Assembly: GCA_025642075.2 (NCBI GenBank)
Contig: JAODUO010000545.1
Coordinates: 70,001 to 134,000, forward strand
DNA from: Ridgeia piscesae
Taxonomy: Eukaryota > Annelida > Polychaeta > Sabellida > Siboglinidae
DNA length: 64,000 nucleotides
Direction of reading: 5' to 3'
In this document: piece after piece, positions 22,384-33,561 of the stretch
Position numbering within the stretch: position 1 is the stretch's first letter
Layout: each line of letters opens with the position of its first letter
Position numbers and translations under genes: made by a program
Notes under the pieces: generated by a model
Told to the model about the DNA's origin: nothing
What the model saw: only the letters and a program-made list of their open reading frames with translations
The model's database searches: none

Positions 22384-24460
22384 GTATATACAGTGACTAC
22401 AGTATACAGTGTTATACACACACATTTGTAAAAAGATTTAAGAAACAAATTAGTACTTTGAACACAATACTATTTTACTGGAGTCCGTAGGGATTAATCT
22501 GGTTGCTTATGCTAATTTATAATTAACATTCCCAAAAAAGTTGTAGCAATTCTTCACATTTCTTAGGGTGACAAAAACACACAAAAAGTTACGATAATGT
22601 TATTTTGTAGAACAAAATTAATTGCTCATTCTTTCCAGACCCACCCCTGACCCTCGTGACTGTCTTATATGTTAAGAAGCATTGTATGTAAACAACTGAC
22701 AGTAGAATGTGAAGTTTTAGATTGTCATAATCGTTGAAATAATAACAAATCGTTATAAAAAAGAAAGTGAAACCTGGGTGGCTTTTTGGCAGTCAAATTG
22801 GCAGTGACCCAATTTGGTCACCGAAGGAGTGGACTCTTCCTGATATAAACTAACGATTACATACAATATGTTATTGTTCATAGTTTGTTTATCTGTTTAT
22901 CCTTTATAGCTTGTTCTCATTTCTCAGGGTAATATTTTTTTATGATATCTGTCAGATAATTAGAAATTTTCTGATTCTAAGAAGCATAACTATCACTTGT
23001 AATTTATGATTTTGAGAAGCTCAGCACCTTGATGTCATAGCTAATGTCAAGTAGATGAGTACTGACATTGTTACCTGTCAAGTGAGTCCTTTAACTAGCA
23101 GGACTCTATACTGCCATTTGTTGATCTCGTTAACCTCTGATGTTGCAAAAATATTCATTTCGAACATTTGCAGTTGAGACAAGAAATCACTCGCCCGTGT
23201 ATGTGTGGAAATATTTACAGTTTAAGGGGTGTTCTTAAAACAGTAATTATTGACATGCACAAACCACATGATGACCCACATCACTGTGTCCTAGTGTGCA
23301 ACATATTTCTATTGCCTCGAGTGGCGAGTCGCGTCACTCATGCCAGTCAAACGTCAACGAATCATACCGGCTTTGTTGCGACTGGTTCGGCGCGACTCAT
23401 AATAAAGCTTCCTCCTGTGTGCTTTGCTGAAGGACTCACATCGCATAGGGTATCGAGTGCATCTGATATGTTTAGATTGTGATGTGTGTAGATACGCCTC
23501 CATCTTCATTGTGCACTGAGTAAATATCGCCCCCCAATGTCGCCCCTTGAAGAGTTGCTCAACGGTGGCGAACACCCTTTATAAGCGCCCCAGTCACAGG
23601 GCATTGCTCCGATCACCGGCAGTTGTCTGTCGCACAAAGCGCAACATTTCGCAACTTGTCATTACTGCTGGCTATGGCTATGATCAAGTAGTTACATTGT
23701 ATAGCGTGGACAAGACACCCCCCAGTTCTTAACTAGCTGATCGGTGTTTACTAGTAATTTATATTTGTTTCATCAGTCATAGTCAAAATTATCAAACAAA
23801 TATGATATATAGTTACGATGGTGTTCTGTTTCTTAATAAACTATGAATAGAAGCTACAAAGACTTTAACGAAGGTCACATGTGATGATATATTTGTCACA
23901 TTTATTTCCGTAAGATTAATTTTCAACACATCTACCATCACTGTGTTTATTTTTTTATCCCAGTCTAGACATTCTCCATTCTGAATGTTGCCACAGGAAA
24001 TATTCTCCTAAGTTGATTTTCAAAGATGCACAATCCGTTTTTTATCCAGATCCCTTGTTAATTAAATAAAAAAATTAGATGCAGTAAAAGCAAAATTCAA
24101 ATTGGGATCTGTCCATAGTTAAACTACAGCAGCCCGTCTGCAAGCAACCTGTTGGTAGTCCACTGATAAACAACAGGCCCAGTGCATTCTGGGTGGCCTG
24201 CTCACTGTCTAGGAGCAGAGACAGTTACAGGGAGTTGTAAATGTACCCACTGTTCTCCCGTCTCTCCTTTCCCACAGAGCTACTTGAGAGGACCTAAGTG
24301 ATGTTGTCTTTTGCGGTTATTTTAAGCCATTTTCGACACAGACACCTGCCAAGATTGCAAAAGCGTCTCTTCTCTCCATGGAGCTCCTGTTTTCCAGGTT
24401 CAAGTCCGTCTGGCCTTCAATATCACCGCCAGACAGACAGGTGTATGAATTGAACCGCCA

Positions 24461-24473
24461 GGGTCAAAGGTCG
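24461..24473 (+). promoter_or_regulatory. DR1-like nuclear-receptor half-site pair
   Basis: GGGTCAAAGGTCG is two AGGTCA-type half sites separated by one base, close to the DR1 consensus bound by RXR, HNF4 or COUP-TF type receptors. It lies 2.1 kb before the PR-domain exon. It is a single motif match without conservation data, so its function is unproven. Confidence 0.3.
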
Positions 24474-26579
24474 GACCGTGTGAGTTCTGACTAAAGACCC
24501 ACACATGTAACTCGTTATATGACAATCATTCAGGAGGCAACCGCAGCATATTAACAAGTTCCCTGGCAATTTGATCTACAGTGAAAAACATACAAGTTAA
24601 TTAACTCAATCATCAGAACTCGTCCCCGCCAGAGCAGTAGCCAATTGATTCGTTTTCAGACAGCGATGATATTTCACTGATAATCTGCGTGGAAGTGTAA
24701 TCGCTGAAGCCTTTATGACAGGCGCCAGGCGATGTTTAGTTTAAGCTGCATGTGTTTTCGATATAGTAGGCAGAATCTGTACAATGAGAATATAAGTGTC
24801 GCCCTAGCCCAATTCCCTTGTCGTACAATTGCCTGTGGTTCAGCAATTGTTTTGTCCACTGTTGTGTTTTATCATAATCGTCTGACTGTCAGTCCTAATT
24901 ATGAAATTACTTTGCTTAATTTATAAGCCATATAAAAGCAGCAACAATTTAACGAGAAATCACGGACCAGCATCACTCCCAGACTACCCCAGACACACAT
25001 CTTTATGTAGAGAACATCTTCAGTATCAATCTGTTTAAACAGATGTATATATTTCCCAGCAGGTTCCAAAATGACAATATTCATAAACATGTCCAATTGT
25101 TATAAATTGCTCTGTCTCCATGGTGAGGAAAGCATCATCTTTGATGCAATATTTCGTTACTGTGATCCTTTTAAAACAGAATGCTACTCATGAAGATCAC
25201 GGGGACATGGTTGGTAATGTTTAATAAAACACAAACCCATGTCCTTTGTAGCATAAATGTTTAGCTGATTAGTAATTTATGGTTTAGCTACTAACCTTAT
25301 GACAGACCATCCATATACAATGACGACTTTTGTATACAAAATGTACTATCGAACTACTGAATTTGCATATGTGTTTGCGCTATTGCTTTTTATAAAGAAA
25401 ACTTGTTCAATCAGATGCATATACTGAGGCCAAAGTGTCCAGATTAATTATATTTAAATATACTCTCTAGTGATAACATATTAAATGTCATCTTTGAAAA
25501 ACCATAATAAATTTCAGCATGCATGAATTAACATATCACTAATAACGATCGTGCCAGCAGGAAATGAATCCATTCCCCACGATACAACACCTTTACATCC
25601 AATAGCTTACACTGTCTTTGTCCATGTTTTCCACACATTTTCGTGGACAATGGAAACAGCTCTGGAAACTGCTAAAATTCTCACATAAGGCCATTGTTTG
25701 GCCGTAGCACCTCAAACCCACCCCATGGAGAGGGACATCACTAAACACCGAATTACCACCTCCAACTTCTCTTTGCATCTCCCTAGTGTAATCTACAACT
25801 ATGGTTTGAGCACCTGCAGACTAGGGACAGAACAAGTGTGCACAGTCAGATAACAGGTGTTCCGATATCAAGCAGCTATCGGAAACAAGCTCTATTGTTA
25901 AAAAAATAAAATGGCATTTAATAACATGCTAGTTTGTTGGTGGTAATTGTGATGCATCTGTGCTACCAGGAATCCGTGCACTTTTTATGATTGTGTGTGT
26001 CTTTCAGTGTTAATCATTAAGTTAATCTTAACAGGTCATTGACCATTAATAGCTTTGTAGGCGTTCCTGAAGCTTAAATAACATCTTTTTAAGTTAATTA
26101 TAAATCAAATTAAAATTTAAATGAAACATTTAATTATAAAGTCCTTGGTAACACAAACTTTTCTTCTTATATGGTGCCATGTATAATATACCTTACTTGA
26201 TATAACAAGATACAAGCATAAAGATTAAGTACTTCCAAAAATAACGAAAGAGCTAGTCTATCATGTGTGTACTACTAAAATAATGCTTTGTTTTCCATAA
26301 AACAATAAAAAGTAAACACATTTAATAGTACCTCAGATATAAAAGTATCTCCGTTTGTCCATTTAATTATGCAATTAATTTCCCAGTTTTAACCCTTCAA
26401 ATAATGACACCAATTAATCAATTACAATGCAGAATATTCAGTGGATGCGTAAAATTCTTTGTTGTCTACAAGCTGCAATGAAAATTGCAAAGTGACGTTT
26501 CATATTTCAAAATTGCAAAATAATGTTTTATAATTAAAAATTGCAAAATCATGTTTTATAATTTATAATTCACTTTCAG

Positions 26580-26839
26580 ACAACCATGACGATGACGGTG
26601 ACGCCGACGCTGCGATGTGCGACAGTGACTGCGCCTCAACCAGTGACAGTGGCGCCCCCAGTCTATACACAGAGTCACTTTTTAGCTCTACCCCAATCCC
26701 AGAATCGCTGGAATTCAGGAGCTCTCAGAGTCATGGAGGCACAGTCTGGGCCCGGGAGAGGATCGACGCTGGTACAATGTATGGTCCCTTCCTCGGCAAT
26801 CTGCGTCAAGTACTTAGTGAGGACGGGATAGCGTGGGAG
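26580..26839 (+). CDS. Mecom/Prdm16: Prdm3/16-like gene, PR-domain exon (N-terminal part of the PR/SET domain)
   Basis: The exon lies between acceptor TTTCAG (26579) and donor GTGAGT (26840). Joined to exon 1 it gives residues 13-99. Residues 13-50 form an acidic, Ser-rich linker (NHDDDGDADAAMCDSDC...). From residue 51, PIPESLEFR aligns with the PIPxxFELR that opens the PR domain of MECOM/PRDM16. Next come VWARERIDAG and GPFLG (81-85), matching IWTKRKIEVG and GPYVG in human MECOM. The exon ends ...AWE, where the human exon ends ...GWE, in the same phase. PR domains are SET-like; in MECOM and PRDM16 they have been linked to histone H3K9 methylation, with zinc fingers downstream binding DNA. 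The usual G-x-G-L-G-x-W loop is here SHGGTVW, about two residues shorter. The rest of the PR domain and all zinc fingers must lie beyond this window. PRDM12 shares the AGTxxGPF pattern, but exon 1 points to Prdm3/16. Confidence 0.9.
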
Positions 26840-26881
26840 GTGAGTTGTCATTCAGTAACGCCTGATTTAGTCAAATGTTAA
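26840..26881 (+). other. In-frame read-through tail after the PR-domain exon donor
   Basis: If the donor at 26840 is not used, the frame continues for 13 codons (VSCHSVTPDLVKC) to TAA at 26879-26881, giving a 112-residue protein. Human MDS1 ends in a comparable way, with a read-through tail beginning Val after the same Trp-Glu junction. The tail sequence itself is not similar, so this may be coincidence. Confidence 0.3.
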
Positions 26882-26891
26882 ATAATATATG

Positions 26892-27030
26892 CAGTGGAAC
26901 CTCGGTATTAAGGTCACCTTTGAGATAGAACCAGACTGAATGATGAGGTCTTATTGATATGCTTTACTGAACTTATTTACTGAACTCTTATGTGACCTTA
27001 ATTGCAAGGTGGGTGTATTACAAAGGTGAC
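26892..27030. mobile_element. pogo/Tigger-like TIR fragment
   Basis: CAGTGGAACCTCGGTATTAAGGTCACC starts here in two parts, CAGTGGAACCTCGG then TATTAAGGTCACC, typical of the termini of pogo/Tigger-family DNA transposons and their MITEs. TGACCTTAATTGCAAGGT (about 26993-27010) is an inverted relative of the ATTAAGGTCA part. The right boundary is unclear. It sits 52 bp after the PR-exon donor. No transposase is encoded. Confidence 0.5.
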
Positions 27031-27050
27031 CATAAAGATAGGTTTATATA

Positions 27051-27052
<2 letters not shown>

Positions 27053-27109
<57 letters not shown>
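27053..27109. repeat. (AT)n microsatellite
   Basis: About 57 bp of AT dinucleotides, ending in ACGTACATATGTACATG. Confidence 0.95.
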
Positions 27110-27110
<1 letters not shown>

Positions 27111-27480
27111 GTACATATATGTACATGTATCAATATTAATATTTACAGTCTGTGTACATGTGAGATTTGATTCAGAAAGTATCTGCATCCAATCCATGCT
27201 TACTTTTCAGATATGGGCCCTACCTACATAGGTGTCCGGTAAAATATATCAAGATAACTAGTTTGAGGTTTTTGATTACCAAGATAATTTGCAGTCAGAG
27301 CAGCATTTAATGGTATTCACCAACTTTAACGTACACTATTTATGGAAACAGGACACCTTTAATGTAAGTTCGTAAATTCGGGTTTGTAATATCCCATAAA
27401 TTGGGTCATTTAATATCTGGTAAATCAACAGTACGCCGTTGACCGACATTATCCAATCTCTCACAACAGGCAGTGGTTCT

Positions 27481-27546
27481 CCTGTAGGACTTGTGAATGT
27501 GACCTGTAGGACATGTGAATGTGTCCTGTAGGACATGTGAATGCTG
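27481..27546. repeat. Three-copy 22-bp tandem repeat
   Basis: Three adjacent units start CCTGTAGGACWTGTGAATG at 27481, 27503 and 27525, differing at a few positions. Confidence 0.9.
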
Positions 27547-29901
27547 AAATGCAACGTATCCATTGGGGCTATGCTGTGGTGGAGATTCTATCTAACAGAT
27601 ACTCTCCTTGAAGATATGTTTCTGCCTTCACAAGAAGCCCTCACTGTGTCTGTTTTGAGTGATACTGGCGTCTTCTGAAACCAGCACCCTATGATGAGGG
27701 TTCTTATCTGTGGGATGGTGATAGTTTATCCCACCGCTGGAGTAGGATGTTTCCCTTTCCCTGGATTGCCTATCATGTTTTGAAGAAGCCTTGTTTGTAA
27801 GTTGGGGCTGAGGTTGCAAGGCTCCTATAGGGAGATAATAATATGATTATGGCCTGAAGATGGGAAGGTCTTGGTGGAAACTTTGACGGGAAAGTTGGAG
27901 TATGAATCCAGGAGCCACTATTGCAGTCAAGTGACTGAAATTAGTAGCCAAAATTGTTATCCAGGTCACATTGACCTACTAGATGAGGTTAAACCCAAGT
28001 GGAATTTTCATTGAAATAACATTTTGGTGGTGTAAGATAAAAATGTGAGCACTAACATTTGAGCACTAACCGGTTAACACTGAGGTTCATTTGGTTCTGT
28101 ATAATGTACATCAATGAAACTCAAATTGAAAAGAAAGTAGATGTAAACAAACTATGATGTGCAGAGAAAGTGTGAAGAGAAACTGCCACGGAGAGTAGGA
28201 AAAACAGAAGAGCATGTTACCTGAAGATGACTAAAATGAAGATGGAAAGTGTTAGTAGTAAATAAAAGAGCTGAGAGATGGAGAGAAAGGCAAATGTTCA
28301 CCGTGTAGATCCAGACAACTGCTTGAGAGGACACAACAAATAAAGTTATGTCACTCACACCTACATTAAGGGATCCATAAGTCAATGCGTTCACTCAAAC
28401 GTTCAGCTATTCTTCACAGATGGGTCTTTTTATAGTAAAAATGATCTGTACACAGTGAACCTGTGTCAGTTTGTCTGATGAGAAAATATTTACTCCTGGA
28501 CATTCACGGTTCACTTGGCATTCACTTCACGTGGGAAAAAAAGGTTCAGGAGGTGTACAGTACTCTAGTAAAGGCACCGCTTTCAGACTTCTATCTATTG
28601 TGGAGGCCGACACAGACTGTGTGGCAGGCAAAGAAACTCAAATTTCCATCAGACGGTGCCTGGCGATGTCTGTTGCCTGGACGCATCTTCATTACTTCTG
28701 TTTTTGCCACTTTATCATCAAACACAGCTTCAAGAAGATGGATAGAAGACCCACTTGAAGGCAGATAGTGGTGACTTGAAGGCACTGTGTGGAATGCAGG
28801 AGCAAGGAGGTCCAAACACGGGCAGACATTTGTTGTTGTGAAGTTTGTTTTAGGAGAGTTTCCGGGTGAGCTTCACTGAGATGTGCGGTTCAAAGTGTGT
28901 CTAGTTAAGTAAATTAATAGTACATGTTCCGACTGGACAAGACAGAATATACAGTGTAGAATGGTTAGTCATAAACCCGGTGTGTAAGGTACAGTCGGTG
29001 GCCCTACCCATATGTTAATGATCCACATATTAAGTTCTTGTATTGTGCTGCAGGAGGACCTGAACTAGTGCAACAGACTGGCCCACATCCCAAATATCTT
29101 CCAACCTTTTGTGTTTTGCTGAATAATAGAAGGACCAGTTCTATTACTCTAGGATTGTTTTGTTATTATAGTGGATTATACTAATTATCTCAATTAAATT
29201 GAATATTTCACAACATATCTGCTGTATCTTATGAAACATCTAAACCACATTGAAGTGTCTATTTCATCTTATTTATGGATATTTAGGAGAGGAATATATT
29301 CACGGTGGGGGTAAATGGAGTAGATGCCCTGCAGCATTTCGCCCCTTCCCATGGGAGATTAAGACACTCTAGGAGGGAATACACTGTAGGAAGTTAAACT
29401 GACACACCCGTCTAAAGAAATGGTATTTTTTAAAGATGGTGGCGTGGGAGACCATTTCTCTTCTTAGCCTCCAGATTGACAGCGATTGTGTACCCTGTCG
29501 ATCAGTGCTAGTTATTTCAGGAAGTGACAGGTGGGTGACAAATGATCAGATTTCGTAATTTTAATGGTAAAATGACAGATTAGCTGAGATTCGAAAACAC
29601 CTGTCAATGAAATGACTTCATTCGCTGACACCCTCCCATCACATCAGCACGCATGACTGCCAGAAACAAGGAGATGTGTTTCAATTTAGTATTTCCCTAC
29701 TGGGGTGGCTTATGTCATTCACACTTAATTTATTTTACCCTTCTCTTGCACCAGGGTGAACCCAAGGAGACTGGGAATATTCCCTCAACCCTTTTTGGTA
29801 TAGCAGTGGGAAACTCGTTTAGGGTGACCATTTTTTTCAGCAGGTTTGGTGATGCACCTTTCCAGTTCAATGTCCAAGTGGATAGATAATACAATAATTT
29901 G
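27547..29901. other. Intron 2 sequence without recognised genes
   Basis: Unique-looking. Two overlapping open frames of about 100 codons at 28463-28768 have no recognisable domain. A possible acceptor-like TTTAG at about 29286 leads to a 36-codon frame with no PR-domain resemblance. Confidence 0.5.
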
Positions 29902-30028
29902 TACAGTGTGCGTGAGAAATATTATGGGATGGTGAAATGGCACCTAAGCGGGTGGTTTACATTGACTTCTGTAATGCAGCCACCTTGATGTTATGATTGG
30001 CTGACCTTAATTGCAGGGTTACACTGTA
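29902..30028. mobile_element. 127-bp TIR element, probable pogo/Tigger-like MITE
   Basis: TACAGTGT at 29902-29909 and ACACTGTA at 30021-30028 are perfect inverted repeats whose outer TA could be the target duplication. The right end read on the minus strand is CAGTGTAACCCTGCAATTAAGGTCAGCC, seen as CAGTGTAACC plus ATTAAGGTCAGC; this closely matches the terminus at 26892. Two relatives in one intron support a MITE family. The left TIR matches for only about 8 bp. Confidence 0.6.
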
Positions 30029-31979
30029 TCTATGTTCTGCTTGGCTCAGGCCAGTAAAAGCTACATGATTAGAAGGTGTGGCCATAGGGCTAATGCTCCC
30101 AAAGAATGTGCTATAAAAGTTTCTCAGAATGTGTAGCTGGTTGCTCTGCTCTAGTCAGGTAGAATGAGGTAAGAAAAATAATATATTTTGGGCTCAATTC
30201 TGTTTTGTGTACATGTTTCCAGTGTTTGTCAGTTTATTGGTATCTTAGTCCGTGGAAGGGAGACCCCAAAAAGAACCCCAACACTACGTTGACATCTTTC
30301 TAAAATCTCTCTGATGTATATACATATTGTTCAACACTAGATTTTGATATTGTTTCTTACACTTTGTATGTCTTTATTTGACACAGTGCTACAAAAAATA
30401 GTTTTGTGATGCTTCACAACAATCAGACGTGACCCATATTTGTTGGATAAACTATCTATATTAAATTTTGTATACCTATTGCTGTTAATATATTAAATAA
30501 ATAGAACAATAAATAGAATTGTTATAAAGTAATATATCGCTAAAATATATGTAATTAAGTCAATGCAAATTTAAATAAATAAATAATTAATCGTTGATGG
30601 AGTTTAGATTGTGGTGATTCCTTTATGATGTTGCAGAAGTTGGATTCCTTCAGGCTTGACCATGGAGACTTGAGCTCAGTGGGGAGAATGGCAGACAAAA
30701 CCACTATCAATGTCCCTGTTCCTCTGTCCTCCCCAGGGATGATTCACAGATACCTGTGTCAACACACCAGGGACACTTGGCCTATCTGTGTGTGAGATAT
30801 CAGTAATCTTCTCCAATGTCTACCCCTCCACTCTACCCTCATAACTAACTGGAACACAGGCCAGCCAGTGTTCAAGTGCTGCAGCCATAAACACAGTCAC
30901 ACCCCATCCCTCTTGAGTACCCCCTGGGGCGGTACAGGAGGTGGGCACCATTTGGTCAGGGTAATTCCTCCTGTCAGGTAGGTTTTAAACCGAGGCTTTT
31001 TAGGAGTCACTAAAGTGTTTAATTACATCACAGTGAAAAGAAGTATCCTGTGTAATGGGTGTTGTTGCCCAGCCCCTGGCACCAATCACCACTGGTTTAT
31101 TGAGTCCTTAATGGTCCTGTCATTTGTACCAATGTTTCTGGTTGTAAGAACTTGACAGATCCGTTATCTGTGACACAGAGACAACAAATGAATCCAGTTA
31201 GTGTCTGCCTCGTTGTTTGATGGGGTGCTACAATATTTAACAAACGCCGGCTACAGAACCAGATTTCCGTGGCAGTAAATATTTACGAAGGTTCTTTTAG
31301 AGAAGTAATCTTTGTCAGTTTTTTGTGCATCATCCCATATATTGCTAGATCCCATTGTTCCTTTGGTATTATCTTCATTTTCCCTTCTCAATTTCCCAAC
31401 TTTTGAACCCTGACTTCATGCCCCCATGCTCATCTCCCTCCATTTATAATCCTTGCTCCTTATTCTGAGGTCTCCGTTGTACATTCTCCACTCTACTGCC
31501 ATCTCTTTTTATGTCATCATTATTATAACCATAATGGTCCAGCCACACTCATTTCATCATAATCATCATAACTGCCATCATCATTGGCATTCCATTGGCA
31601 AAACTGTAATGTTCCAAGTTGTTGTATAATATGCAGTAGAACTTTTAATCCATTCACTTTTCTCCCAGTGTATATGTTCAGATCAACAGGTTTTTAATGA
31701 ATGTTTCATGTATATAACAGGGTATATCATTGTAACAGATAATGGTATCTTGTATTTTTCTCATTTACTAATCTTTAATTTAAAAATATTTTGTTAATAT
31801 TACAGTATAGATTTCCAAGGTATCCCATCCAACATGTTATAGTAACAGTTTAGTAACTCGCAGTTTGAAAGTTGTACCTGCAAAACGTTCAAATTGTAAA
31901 CAAAACACTCAGTCTGTAAAGGACCGTTATTGTCCCCTAAAAGTCCACATACAACTGATTCAGTGAATTTCCTGCTAAT
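30029..31979. other. Intron 2 sequence without recognised features
   Basis: AT-rich flanks surround a moderately GC-richer stretch at about 30640-31270. Pyrimidine-rich patches occur near 31370-31500. No supported gene or element. Confidence 0.55.
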
Positions 31980-32560
31980 AATTACCTAACATAACAGACA
32001 CCCCAAGCTTCTCCTGGGGGTGATCACCATAGTGGGATGAGAAGGGGACAGAACCGTGTGACCCGGAGAGAGACCAGCTTGTCTGTCTCCGAAGCATGTG
32101 ACACCAGGGACAGCCACACCAGCTCTGTGACGGCAGACAAGTGTCGCAAGATAACAGATATTGAATTGTCGGGTTGGATGTCATTCCACTTCCTGTGAGC
32201 AGACACGACAGACATTGATGCCCGTCGTCTCCCTCCAAGACGAGTCCCGCAAATACCTTCCCTGATCCTTACACAACAAACTGCTCCCAAACGCGCTGTC
32301 TCTCCCACAGCCAGAACGCACCCACATCGCCTCGTCCCAGACTAATTGGCGGAGACAGGGAATTGTGGGAAAGATAGCCATGCGGATGTCCGGAAAATTC
32401 GACCGTATGTCTCAGTTGAGGGGCATCGTTGTTACTGGCGGAGGACTGGCTCGTCGACGCCATGTTCTGGGTCCAACTAATGAGTGTCTGGGTCGTCTTT
32501 GGACCCAAAAAGCACTTGGGCTCTGTTCTCAGTGGGTTGTACATGGCATTGTGGGGTGGT
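31980..32560. promoter_or_regulatory. CpG-enriched intronic segment
   Basis: This stretch is GC-richer and contains many CpGs (about 32200-32490) compared with its surroundings. Overlapping open frames of 66-94 codons exist on both strands, which is expected at this composition, and none is recognised. It could be a regulatory element, or a promoter for a short EVI1-type transcript as occurs in vertebrates; the latter is only an inference. Confidence 0.3.
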
Positions 32561-32937
32561 GCAATTCAGACTACACCAGTTGCTTAATTCTTGTGATTAG
32601 TGAGGCCTGACCAGAACTTGGTCTTCATTTAACATGCGTTGTGGTTTTCTTGTGGCATTGTGGGAAGACTCTATCTGTCTAAGTGTTCTGACGAATTCAC
32701 GTGCAAACACAATTTAAGGGTGTTTGTAAAGGACAGAACAAGATCAGGGGACGCATTGTCCCATCAGGTTGTATATAATTTTTATATAGGAAGTAGTTCA
32801 AAGTTGTGCAGACCAGGGACATACATTTTCTTTATAAAAGGTGGTGAATCATTGTGGAGAAAATGTTGTGGAAAGATTGTGATGTGTATGTAAACTAACA
32901 AAATTTTAGTTAACAACATTGTAAGCTGTGTTCATGC

Positions 32938-33561
<624 letters not shown>

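Larger units (their letters stand above)
21000..26579. other. Distal intron 1 leading to the PR-domain exon
   Basis: Apart from the (AT)n at 22309-22380 and the DR1-like site at 24461-24473, I recognise no element here. The last ~150 bp before the acceptor contain repeated AT-rich ATTGCAAAAT/ATGTTTTATAAT words (about 26500-26570). Confidence 0.55.

Noticed and set aside
29287..29397. Candidate third exon of the PR domain after a TTTAG acceptor-like site
   Set aside because: The translation (ERNIFTVGVNGVDALQHFA...) lacks the expected PR-domain pattern and runs to a stop.
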